A stretch of 64,000 bases of DNA from Flavobacteriales bacterium (GTDB lineage: Bacteria; Bacteroidota; Bacteroidia; Flavobacteriales; JASBRU01), in the NCBI GenBank assembly GCA_030149285.1, contig JASBRU010000002.1:302481-366480 (forward strand). The letters run 5' to 3'. Shown piece after piece: positions 42,674 to 50,637 of this stretch. Each line of letters begins with the position of its first letter. The first letter of the stretch is position 1. Under the pieces are notes generated by a model. The model worked only from the letters and a program-made list of their open reading frames with translations, ran no database searches and was not told the DNA's origin. Position numbers and translations under genes: made by a program.

Positions 42674-43473
42674 CAATGTGTTAGTCGGTACAATATTTTC
42701 TGAAGTATCAATTTTACTCTATGCTTTACAAAGTAAAGGTTTTTTAGCTTTTTGTTTTGTGCTTGGTAAGTGTTTAGCTTTTCATCAAAATTGGTAAGTA
42801 GAGAAAGTTGGTTCTCAAATTTATCAAGCGCATAAGTATAGAGTTCTATATCTAAAGAGTTACACGAGCTTATCAGTTCCTGAGTTTGCGTATCGTAGTT
42901 AGTAGTTCTTTTTTTCGACTTATTTATAGTTGTGTAATAAGGTTTTTTCCAGTTTAGTTTCTCTTTAAAAAATACAATGCTTTCATCAAACCTTTCAGTA
43001 ATCCCCACCATATAACTATCTATATTTTCTTTTGCTTTAGCCAAAGCAGCTTGTGGGGCTTTTGCAAAATCTTCATTACTAAGCCCGGATAGGTATTTGG
43101 TTTGTAAATTTTGTTGGCTCTCTAATTGTACAAACTCTTGTATTGTACTTGCTTTTTGCATTAATGCTATATGTACTTTGTCTTTTGAGTTTGATACATA
43201 ATTATAATGTGAGATAATACGCTTTACAGGTTCTCTTAAAAAAGTTAAAAACAGAATGTTTGTAGGAGTAATAAAGTTTGGATGTCTAAAGTGCCCCATT
43301 ATAACTTTGTTGTTAGAGGCTAATAAGTTGTTTAGTGTATACTGAATATTCTCTTGGCTATATACAAGGGCTATACTATTGCTACGGTATTGGTTTTCCA
43401 ATATATCTCGTATGGTGGTTCCCGCTGTTTTTGGGATATGCGTAAAAATGATTTTTTGTGTAAAGCTTTCCAA
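42673..43473 (-). CDS. Sulfotransferase family 2 protein (copy 2)
   Basis: Paralogue of the gene immediately downstream, 266 residues, with TTHIPKTAG-type 5'-phosphosulfate loop (FTHIPKTAGTTIRDI) and FLREPVKRIISHYNYV as the 3'-phosphate site. The layout of the two proteins is collinear, including GITERFDES, so they are probably a tandem duplication with diverged acceptor specificity. The start is TTG at 43473; an in-frame TAG lies six bases upstream and no nearby ATG preserves the N-terminal loop. It diverges from the third sulfotransferase across 70 nt. Confidence 0.85.
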   Translation of the reverse strand: MESFTQKIIFTHIPKTAGTTIRDILENQYRSNSIALVYSQENIQYTLNNLLASNNKVIMGHFRHPNFITPTNILFLTFLREPVKRIISHYNYVSNSKDKVHIALMQKASTIQEFVQLESQQNLQTKYLSGLSNEDFAKAPQAALAKAKENIDSYMVGITERFDESIVFFKEKLNWKKPYYTTINKSKKRTTNYDTQTQELISSCNSLDIELYTYALDKFENQLSLLTNFDEKLNTYQAQNKKLKNLYFVKHRVKLILQKILYRLTH

Positions 43474-43543
43474 TTTCTATAGCGCTGTATCAGTCTGCAA
43501 TTTAAAGAATTGTAATATCTTGCCAAGGTAAATTAAGGTTTTA

Positions 43544-44317
43544 GTGAAAAGGTTTTTATACAGACATATTGATGCTCCTTTTATAGTTATAGGCATGCAT
43601 CGTTCCGGTACTTCTTTTTTAACCAAAGTGTTAGAAGAAGCTGGTATACATATGGGCTTAAATAAAGATCATAATAATGAGGCCTTTAAATACCTAAACT
43701 TCAATAATCAAGCCCTTACTGCAGCCGGTGCAAGTTGGTTAGAACCTAAAGTTCCTGAGAAAAAACACTGGAAACTATTACCAAAAATGCAACTATATGT
43801 AGAGCATTTTAGGTTTTTTGGTACTCGGTATATATGGGTAAAGCTTTTTAAGCAAAAGCCTTGGGGTTGGAAAGATCCACGAAATACATTTACATTAAAT
43901 ATGTGGCAATCTGTATTTCCTAAAGCTAGGGTAGTGCATATATACAGAAACGGAATTGATGTTGCAGAAAGTTTATACCAACGCAATCAGGTAGAAGGAG
44001 AAGTACATGATGAGAGGCTTGATGATAAAACATTTGGCTTTAATTTATGGGAGCAGTATATAGCACAGGCTTTTTCTTATGATGAGCAATTGAAGGATAG
44101 AATTATACATGTGAAGTATGAAGACTTACTAGACTTGAACAAGCAAGAAATACATAGACTGGAAAAGTTTACAAACAAAAAACTATACACCATTATTAAA
44201 GAGAGAGGATTTACTAGGAAAGAAAAGGTGGATATTGATAAACGATTACAAGAAACAGCCGAGAATAGCACTTGGATGCATAAGTTGGGATATATAAAAA
44301 CTATAGCCAATGCCTAA
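43544..44317 (+). CDS. Sulfotransferase (Sulfotransfer_1/3-like)
   Basis: PAPS-dependent sulfotransferase of 257 residues, from a different subfamily than the two paralogues beside it. The 5'-phosphosulfate loop is VIGMHRSGTSFLTKVLEE (17-34) and the 3'-phosphate region is VVHIYRNGIDVAESLYQR. The start is GTG. It overlaps the next glycosyltransferase gene by 8 nt and so is co-translated with glycan assembly functions. The acceptor is unknown. Confidence 0.86.
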   Translation: MKRFLYRHIDAPFIVIGMHRSGTSFLTKVLEEAGIHMGLNKDHNNEAFKYLNFNNQALTAAGASWLEPKVPEKKHWKLLPKMQLYVEHFRFFGTRYIWVKLFKQKPWGWKDPRNTFTLNMWQSVFPKARVVHIYRNGIDVAESLYQRNQVEGEVHDERLDDKTFGFNLWEQYIAQAFSYDEQLKDRIIHVKYEDLLDLNKQEIHRLEKFTNKKLYTIIKERGFTRKEKVDIDKRLQETAENSTWMHKLGYIKTIANA

Positions 44318-45338
44318 GGTTTCTGTAATTATACCTAACTACAACCATGCTCATTGGTTGCCTCAGCGAATTGAGTCTGTATTAAATCAAACCATTACAG
44401 ATATAGAGGTTTTAATACTGGATGATTGTTCTCCTGATAATAGTTTAGAAGTAATACGCTCTTACGCCCAGAAGGACAAGCGTGTTCAGGTAATAGAAAA
44501 TACCACCAATAGTGGTAGTACATTTAAGCAATGGAATAAAGGTGTTTCTTTAGCAAAAGGAGACTATATATGGATTGCTGAAAGTGATGATTATGCCGAA
44601 TTGAATTTTTTAGAAACCTTACTCCCATATTTTGAGCAAGACAAAGATGTAGTGCTTGCCTATGCACAATCTACCATTGTAAATGAAGAAGGGGAGACCA
44701 TAATTAGTTATAATAAAAACTACCAGTGGATATATAAAACAGATCGTTGGTCTGAAAATTTTGTTGAAGAAGGTAAGGTAATGGCTGCTAACTATTTGGT
44801 TTATCACAACTGTATACCTAATGCCAGTGCGGTACTTATGCGTAGAGATAAGTTTTTGGAAGTTGGTGGAGCTGATGAGACAATGACCTTAAATGGCGAT
44901 TGGTATTTTTATGCCAAGTTATTAATGCTTGGTAAGGTAGCCTTTAATGCCCAACACCTCAATTGGTTTAGAAAACATACGGCTACCCAAAGAGCTAAAG
45001 GGGCAGGTACTTATGTAGTGTACGATGAGATTTTAACCATTGTCAATTACATACAATCTAAGGTTGATGTGCCCGAAGAAAACTTAGAAAAATCGTACAG
45101 AAATATTAGCCATTGGTGGATGGGAACCTTGTTTTCTCAGAAGAAAAACAAGAAGTTTTGGCCCAATAACTTGCGCTTATTTAGGGTGTTTGCTAGTAAA
45201 AGGAAATACTTTTTCTTCCGACTGGTATATAGTTTAACTTTTCAGGTAGTAAGATTTGTACTGCATAAAACGGGTATTTGGTCTTTTTTAAAGTATCTTA
45301 GAAAAACATTCTTCCCGAAGAAACATAGAGAGTTTTAG
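44310..45338 (+). CDS. Family 2 glycosyltransferase
   Basis: GT-A-fold inverting glycosyltransferase of 342 residues. N-terminal VSVIIPNYNHAHWL, nucleotide-site LILDDCSPDNS, and the metal-binding DxD-like AESDDY are visible. The C-terminal part has basic and aromatic helices that may touch the membrane (KKYLRKTFFPKKH-like ending). It overlaps the sulfotransferase by 8 nt, and the next glycosyltransferase follows with no gap. Donor and acceptor sugars cannot be assigned. Confidence 0.93.
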   Translation: MPKVSVIIPNYNHAHWLPQRIESVLNQTITDIEVLILDDCSPDNSLEVIRSYAQKDKRVQVIENTTNSGSTFKQWNKGVSLAKGDYIWIAESDDYAELNFLETLLPYFEQDKDVVLAYAQSTIVNEEGETIISYNKNYQWIYKTDRWSENFVEEGKVMAANYLVYHNCIPNASAVLMRRDKFLEVGGADETMTLNGDWYFYAKLLMLGKVAFNAQHLNWFRKHTATQRAKGAGTYVVYDEILTIVNYIQSKVDVPEENLEKSYRNISHWWMGTLFSQKKNKKFWPNNLRLFRVFASKRKYFFFRLVYSLTFQVVRFVLHKTGIWSFLKYLRKTFFPKKHREF

Positions 45339-46235
45339 ATGCCAAAGTTTTCAGTAATCATACCCGTTTACAATATGGCCGGCTATATTGCCAAGGCCTT
45401 ATCTTCTGTGGCAAACCAAACGTTTACAGACTATGAGATTATTGCTGTAAATGATGGCTCAACTGATAAATCTGCAAAGCGAATTGAGAGTTGGGTAAAG
45501 AAGAATCCCAAAGTGCCAATTACGGTTATCAATTTAGAAGAAAACACAGGCTTAGGCGCTACTAGAAATAGAGCAATGGAAGAGGCAAAAGGAGAGTATG
45601 TTGCTTTTTTAGATGCTGATGACATGTGGCAACCCGGCAAATTACAGCGTATTAATGAGGAGATAGAAAAAGCCCCGGATGTAGATTTGTTTTACCATGC
45701 TGTAAGGGTGTTTTCTAAAAACAAAGAAAGAGACAGAAGCATAAGAGAAATAGAGTCTTATAGAGATTTACTACTTAACGGTAACCCCATTATACCTTCG
45801 GCTACTGTTATTAAAACTAGGGTTTTAAAAGACTTAAACGGTTTTAGCATTCGTAAGTTATTTCATGGTGCAGAAGATTTTGACCTATGGCTTCGTTTTT
45901 TAAAGGCAGGTCATAAAATGAAAGCCGTAGATGAAGTGTTGGCTCGCTATAGAGCAGAAGGGCAGGGGATGACAGCTAAAATAGATGAACATATCAAAAA
46001 CAACATACAAGTTGTAGAGCATCATATATACGGTATAGAAGGAACCGGAGAAGAGTTACAACTACTTATGGATAAGGCAATTGCACGTAAATATTACGAG
46101 GCTGCACGTTTTTCTCAAAAGCATGGGATGCATAAAAAAGCGCGTAAATATTACAGGAAATCTTTTACTTGCGAGAAGCCAACTGTAAAAAGTAAAGTTT
46201 TGAGATTTTTAAATAAACTTTTCTTAAGAGTTTAA
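45339..46235 (+). CDS. Family 2 glycosyltransferase
   Basis: GT-A-fold glycosyltransferase of 298 residues: FSVIIPVYNMAGYIAKAL, NDGSTDKSA, and FLDADDMWQPGKL (DxD metal site). The basic C-terminus (KKARKYYRKSF) is typical of the class. It begins at the base after the stop of the previous glycosyltransferase, so the two form a pair. Its stop is shared with the convergent gene in TTAA. Confidence 0.93.
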   Translation: MPKFSVIIPVYNMAGYIAKALSSVANQTFTDYEIIAVNDGSTDKSAKRIESWVKKNPKVPITVINLEENTGLGATRNRAMEEAKGEYVAFLDADDMWQPGKLQRINEEIEKAPDVDLFYHAVRVFSKNKERDRSIREIESYRDLLLNGNPIIPSATVIKTRVLKDLNGFSIRKLFHGAEDFDLWLRFLKAGHKMKAVDEVLARYRAEGQGMTAKIDEHIKNNIQVVEHHIYGIEGTGEELQLLMDKAIARKYYEAARFSQKHGMHKKARKYYRKSFTCEKPTVKSKVLRFLNKLFLRV

Positions 46236-47320
46236 ATATTAGCCTGTTGCATTATTAACTCGTATTGTTTGATGATGAGTTTCCAAGAAAAGCGCTCTTC
46301 AATTTTATTCATATTTGCTTTAATCTTTTTTAGCTCAACTTCATCTCTTTCAATTAGTTCTAGTTGATTTTTTACATCTATTTCATCCATAAAATAGTGG
46401 GCATCATCGCCTAGTATAGCTTTATTAAATGCATTATTATGGGCGCAAATAAGGCAATTAGTACCCATAGCCTCTAATAATGAGGGGTTTGTGCCCCCTA
46501 CAGAATGTCCATGAAAATAGATATGCGAATAAAAGCGCAGGTTATTTAAAGCCTCAACATCATATATAGCATTTAAAAAACGGATGCGAGCATCAGGGTA
46601 TCGTGCTTTAAGTTTCTGTCCATAAGGGGTTTCGTAGTTACCTACTACTAAAAATAATTTATCTGAAGTAGACTTTACCACTCCCTCTAAGATGGTCTCA
46701 ATATTGTTCTCCGGTTCTAGTCTTGCCACTAACATATTGTACGAAAAAGGCTCAATTCCGAATTCTTCCAATGCTTCTTTTTTACCCGATTTAAAGGTTT
46801 CTGCACCGTATGCAATGTACACTGAGTTCTCATTATACTGTTCGTCAACATAATCTTGCATTGCTAATGAGTCTGCAATAATTGTATGGCTATTTCGGAT
46901 GGCTAAACGCTCTGCATAACGCAAAAATTTACGCACATATTTAGAGTATTTACTCCTTTTCCACTCCATTCCATCAATATTGGTTAGCACTTTTGCTTTT
47001 TTTGGCATTAACCAATGCCAAACAGAGCTACTTGTGTACCCGAGTTGTAAAATGATGTCGAAATTTTGCTTTCGGGCATTTCTAATGCAATTAAAGTCGT
47101 AAATAAACTGTCCGGCAGTTCCTATTTTGAATTCGGGGTCAAAACGGTGTATTATTTTTACACCTTCATATTCATTTTGGGTATATGGGTGCTTGTGAGA
47201 GTTATAAACTGTTACATCATGCCCCAATTTTACCAAACCAACAGACAAATGCTCTGCAAATTTTTCAAAACCGCCATAATGGTTTGGAATACCTCTTGTG
47301 CCTATGATGCCAATTTTCAT
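46232..47320 (-). CDS. DUF1972/GT4 glycosyltransferase
   Basis: GT-B-fold glycosyltransferase of 362 residues with the DUF1972 N-terminal domain (GIIGTRGIPNHYGGFEKFAE), which is typical of rhamnosyl- and related transferases in cell-surface glycan loci. The segment LTNIDGMEWKRSKYSKY is characteristic. The C-terminal donor-binding half includes the SVGGTNPSLLEAMG acidic motif region. It lies 7 nt downstream of another GT4 gene. Sugar specificity is unknown. Confidence 0.92.
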   Translation of the reverse strand: MKIGIIGTRGIPNHYGGFEKFAEHLSVGLVKLGHDVTVYNSHKHPYTQNEYEGVKIIHRFDPEFKIGTAGQFIYDFNCIRNARKQNFDIILQLGYTSSSVWHWLMPKKAKVLTNIDGMEWKRSKYSKYVRKFLRYAERLAIRNSHTIIADSLAMQDYVDEQYNENSVYIAYGAETFKSGKKEALEEFGIEPFSYNMLVARLEPENNIETILEGVVKSTSDKLFLVVGNYETPYGQKLKARYPDARIRFLNAIYDVEALNNLRFYSHIYFHGHSVGGTNPSLLEAMGTNCLICAHNNAFNKAILGDDAHYFMDEIDVKNQLELIERDEVELKKIKANMNKIEERFSWKLIIKQYELIMQQANI

Positions 47321-47327
47321 ATAATCC

Positions 47328-48398
47328 TTACAATACTTTTTTGTAGGCGCTTAGTGTTTTTTCAGCCGCTAAGTTCCATGTATAATTCTCTAAAATAAAG
47401 TTTTTTACATCAGGATTATAGCTTGCTGCATACGCTTTATCCACAGCTTTTTTAATGCTATCCAACTCATCAGGATTACAGTAGTATGCATAGTCTTGGT
47501 AATATTCTTTGGTATCGCCTTTATCGGTAATTACTATATTGCAACCTAGATAAGCGGCTTCCATGGTGGTCATACCGGCAGTTTCAAACCAACTTGCTAA
47601 TACATGTACTTTGGCTTGGGCATAATGTTTTGCCAACTCTTCTTGTGGTAAGAAACCTAAAAAGGAAACATTATCACCTGCTTCTGCTTGGCATTGCTTG
47701 TAATATGCTTGGCTATTTGGGGTTGGTTTTCCAATAATCACCAATTGATAATGGGTGTTTTTTAGAGCTCTTATTAAGTTTAATTGATTTTTTCTTCCCT
47801 CAATTTGAGCTACACAAAGGATATTTTTTCGTTCAGGGTTACTAGTGTCGGCTATAAACTTAGTGCTGTCTACAGCATAGGGCACAACTTGGTAGTTGGC
47901 ACTTACACCGTAAGCTTTTTCTAACCTATTGTACTCGCTATGTGAGTTGGGTAAAAGTAGTTTGGCACCACTAATTAGTTTTTTAATAGACTTTTTATGT
48001 CCCCATAGTAAGTATTGAGTGCTATTGATTTTCTCTCCATTTTTAAAGTACCGAGCAATTGCTTTCCAGTACTCTGTTTTATCTCTTCCCAGTATTTTGC
48101 TCATTAAACCCTGAAAACCTTTGCGTTGTGTTTTATCGTATTCATGATAGTCTACAAACACTGGGGAGATTACATATGGTTTTCTCGACTTTTTTACATG
48201 ATTTAAGATATCTGCCGGACGAATGATATTGAAAAAGTGCAGTAAATCGTAGGTTGAATAATCTATTTTCTCATTGGCTAGCCTGATGTCTACTTCAATA
48301 CCCAACTTTTGTAAATACTCAGCTGTAGAGATTACTTGTACAGAGTCTCCACCAAAGGTGGTGTGCAAAGTTGCCCGAGCTATAAATAGTATTTTCAT
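47328..48398 (-). CDS. Family 4 glycosyltransferase
   Basis: GT-B-fold retaining glycosyltransferase of 356 residues. The glycine-rich acceptor loop is HTTFGGDSVQVI. The C-terminal half has ILCVAQIEGRKNQLNLI, the LGFLPQEELAKHYAQAKV segment and the ETAGMTTMEAAYLGC donor motif with its conserved Glu. It lies 7 nt upstream of the DUF1972 enzyme and 19 nt downstream of bioY, in a minus-strand run. Confidence 0.92.
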   Translation of the reverse strand: MKILFIARATLHTTFGGDSVQVISTAEYLQKLGIEVDIRLANEKIDYSTYDLLHFFNIIRPADILNHVKKSRKPYVISPVFVDYHEYDKTQRKGFQGLMSKILGRDKTEYWKAIARYFKNGEKINSTQYLLWGHKKSIKKLISGAKLLLPNSHSEYNRLEKAYGVSANYQVVPYAVDSTKFIADTSNPERKNILCVAQIEGRKNQLNLIRALKNTHYQLVIIGKPTPNSQAYYKQCQAEAGDNVSFLGFLPQEELAKHYAQAKVHVLASWFETAGMTTMEAAYLGCNIVITDKGDTKEYYQDYAYYCNPDELDSIKKAVDKAYAASYNPDVKNFILENYTWNLAAEKTLSAYKKVL

Positions 48399-48417
48399 AG
48401 AGGTAAATTAAGAGAAA

Positions 48418-48981
48418 TTATGTTGGATTCAGGTCATGTTTTTTCCGAAACCAATATACAATGCTTGTACCAATTAAAGTTTTAATCAACATACCGGGAG
48501 TTAGTTTTATGGTTATACTCAGTAAACCTTCTAAATCATAAACGGTAGATAAACCAAATAAACCAAATGTTTGGATAAGTGTATTTGCAAAAATAATGAC
48601 CACAAAAATTCTTCCCCAAGCAGGTGTGCTAATCCTTTCTGACCAATACCCTACTACATAAGCAGCAATAGGAAAACTGATTAAAAATCCGGCTGTAGGA
48701 CCTGTAAATTTTTCAATGCCCGATGAGTAGTTTGCAAAAACAGGTAGACCTATAATTCCCAATAGTAAATACAAACAAACAGCCGACACACCAGCATTAG
48801 CACCTATAAGCATAGGTAGCATTATTATCAATAAGCTTTGTAAGGTTATGGGTACATTGAGTGCAGAAATACCAATATCTATTGGAGCTAAAAACGCTAA
48901 TAGCATAGTAGCAATAACAATTTTTGCAACTAGATCTAGGCTTTTGTTATTCTTGAATATGTGAAAGTTGTTCATTTTCAT
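48418..48981 (-). CDS. bioY: BioY-family biotin transporter S component
   Basis: Membrane protein of 187 residues with six helices. Family motifs include ISALNVPITLQSLLIIMLPM and FTGPTAGFLISFPIAAYVVGY. BioY binds biotin for uptake, either with an ECF energising module (BioMN) or alone; no BioM or BioN is adjacent. Two in-frame ATGs (48981 and 48975) are possible starts. It overlaps the end of the MATE gene by up to 35 nt. Confidence 0.92.
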   Translation of the reverse strand: MKMNNFHIFKNNKSLDLVAKIVIATMLLAFLAPIDIGISALNVPITLQSLLIIMLPMLIGANAGVSAVCLYLLLGIIGLPVFANYSSGIEKFTGPTAGFLISFPIAAYVVGYWSERISTPAWGRIFVVIIFANTLIQTFGLFGLSTVYDLEGLLSITIKLTPGMLIKTLIGTSIVYWFRKKHDLNPT

Positions 48982-50308
48982 TTAGGCTGGACAATTTATG
49001 AAATCTCCAGCTAAGGAAAACGGCTGAGCAGGTTAAACCTAAAGCTAAACCATACCAGATACCCTCAGGACCAAAGTTTAATGTAAACCCTAATAACCAG
49101 GCTACCGGTAAACCTATTACCCAGTAAGAAAACAGAGCTATGTACATGGGTATTTTTACATCAGACATTCCGCGCAAAGCCCCCATGCCAACTACTTGTA
49201 CACCATCTGATATTTGGAAAAGTACAGCAATGAATAACAAGGATGCAGCAATGTTTACTACCTCTACATCATCATTAAATAGTGTTGGGAAAAAGTACCT
49301 GCCTATTACAAATACCAAGCCCATAAAAGTCATAAGTACAACAGACATTTTAAAAGAAATGAAACCTACTGTACGCATCATTTTATAGTCTTTTCTACCT
49401 AACTGATTTCCTACTCTTACAGTTGCTGCAGCTCCTAAGCCTGATGCAAGCATATAGCTAAAAGAAGCTAGTACAATAGCAATTTGATGAGCAGCCTGTG
49501 CTTCGGCACTAATCATACCCATAAAAAATGTTGCTACTATAAAAGCCGTAACCTCAAAGGTAAATTGTAATGCAGAAGGAATACCAATACCCAGTATTTT
49601 TTTTGTGGTTGCTATAGACAGCTCTTTAAAGTTAAGTAGTTTGGTATATGCCTCAAAACGTTTGTTATACAATACATATAAAGCCATCCATACTGCCATT
49701 ATACTACGTGCAATAAAGGTAGCCCAACCTGCGCCCACTAAACCCATTGGTTCAAACCCAAACTTTCCAAAAATCAATACATAGTTTAAAAAGATGTTTA
49801 AGGCATTAGATGTAAGGGTAATAACCATTGCCATTTTGGTGTCTGATAAACCTTCTGCAAATTGCTTGAAACTTTGATAGAGCATCAAAGGAATCATGGA
49901 TAATGTAATTACAGAAAGGTAGGGGATAGCAGCATCTACAACTTCTACAGGTTGATCAAAATTGCCAATAAACAGGGCAAGTATTTCTGCCAAGCCATAG
50001 AGCACAATACCCATTAGCAAATTTATTACAATAGCATGGGCAAGTAGTTCGCTAATTTTTTTGATGTTTCTTTCGCCATCAGCATTGGCTACCAAGGGGG
50101 TAACCGCATAAGAGGCTCCTAAACCAAACACAAAGAATAAAAAGAATACACTATTGGCTAGGGCAGAGGCTGCTAAAGGAATAACTCCAAGTTTACCCAC
50201 CATCATACTATCTACCATACCCACAACTACATGACCGGTTTGGCCAAGCATTACAGGGTATGCCAATAGCAATGTTTTGTTATATTCTTTACTTAATTTA
50301 AAAGCCAC
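48947..50308 (-). CDS. MATE-family multidrug efflux transporter
   Basis: Na+- or H+-coupled antiporter of the MATE (NorM-like) family, 453 residues with about twelve helices in two MatE halves. Signatures include LLLAYPVMLGQTGHVVVGMVD near the N-terminus and GSQ-like AAATVRVGNQLGRKD at mid-length. Exports cationic drugs or metabolites. The start is GTG at 50308, because an in-frame TAA lies upstream and the next Met is inside the first helix. The GTG lies within the arm of a 9-bp hairpin, so initiation may be structurally controlled. The downstream overlap with bioY suggests co-transcription. Confidence 0.91.
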   Translation of the reverse strand: MAFKLSKEYNKTLLLAYPVMLGQTGHVVVGMVDSMMVGKLGVIPLAASALANSVFFLFFVFGLGASYAVTPLVANADGERNIKKISELLAHAIVINLLMGIVLYGLAEILALFIGNFDQPVEVVDAAIPYLSVITLSMIPLMLYQSFKQFAEGLSDTKMAMVITLTSNALNIFLNYVLIFGKFGFEPMGLVGAGWATFIARSIMAVWMALYVLYNKRFEAYTKLLNFKELSIATTKKILGIGIPSALQFTFEVTAFIVATFFMGMISAEAQAAHQIAIVLASFSYMLASGLGAAATVRVGNQLGRKDYKMMRTVGFISFKMSVVLMTFMGLVFVIGRYFFPTLFNDDVEVVNIAASLLFIAVLFQISDGVQVVGMGALRGMSDVKIPMYIALFSYWVIGLPVAWLLGFTLNFGPEGIWYGLALGLTCSAVFLSWRFHKLSSLNENEQLSHIQE

Positions 50309-50335
50309 TTCTAGGGATTGTGTTTAAGAAGTGGC
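50304..50335 (-). terminator. Hairpin overlapping the MATE start codon
   Basis: A perfect 9-bp stem, GCCACTTCT / AGAAGTGGC (50304-50312 and 50327-50335), with a 14-nt loop. Read on the minus strand it is followed by TTTTAAATT, the form of an intrinsic terminator for the six-gene unit upstream. The GTG start of the MATE gene (50306-50308) is inside its 3' arm. It could equally act as an attenuator or as an initiation-blocking structure. Confidence 0.6.
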
Positions 50336-50391
50336 AAATTTAGATTAAAAAGTTATGCTAACTAAAGATTAAATAAGGGAAATAATAAAAT

Positions 50392-50631
50392 TTATTCCTC
50401 TTCCATTTCTTCGTAGCGCTGAACTTCTCTGTGGTAAAATTTGTCAGCTTCATCAATTAATTTTGCAACTTCATCAGCAGCATCTTCTTCATTGTCTGCT
50501 TCAAGGTTGTCAAACCATTCAATTTCATCATCATCTAAATTCATTACAAAACGTGGGTATTCTGTATGAATGATGTAAACCGTTTCAGGAGAATCAGTAT
50601 TGTCTCCAACTAAAAATTTTGGTAGTTCCAT
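50392..50631 (-). CDS. Small acidic hypothetical protein
   Basis: A 79-residue, strongly acidic protein (NLDDDEIEWFDNLEADNEED, tail EEMEEE). I do not recognise a domain; it looks like one of the short conserved hypotheticals of flavobacteria. It lies 6 nt downstream of the NtrC-like regulator gene and is probably co-transcribed as the last gene of the unit. The charge suggests a protein-protein or nucleic-acid-mimic role, which is only a guess. Confidence 0.75.
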   Translation of the reverse strand: MELPKFLVGDNTDSPETVYIIHTEYPRFVMNLDDDEIEWFDNLEADNEEDAADEVAKLIDEADKFYHREVQRYEEMEEE

Positions 50632-50637
50632 GTCTGT

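Noticed and set aside
48418..48981. ECF biotin transporter operon
   Set aside because: Only the BioY S component is present; no BioM or BioN gene is adjacent.
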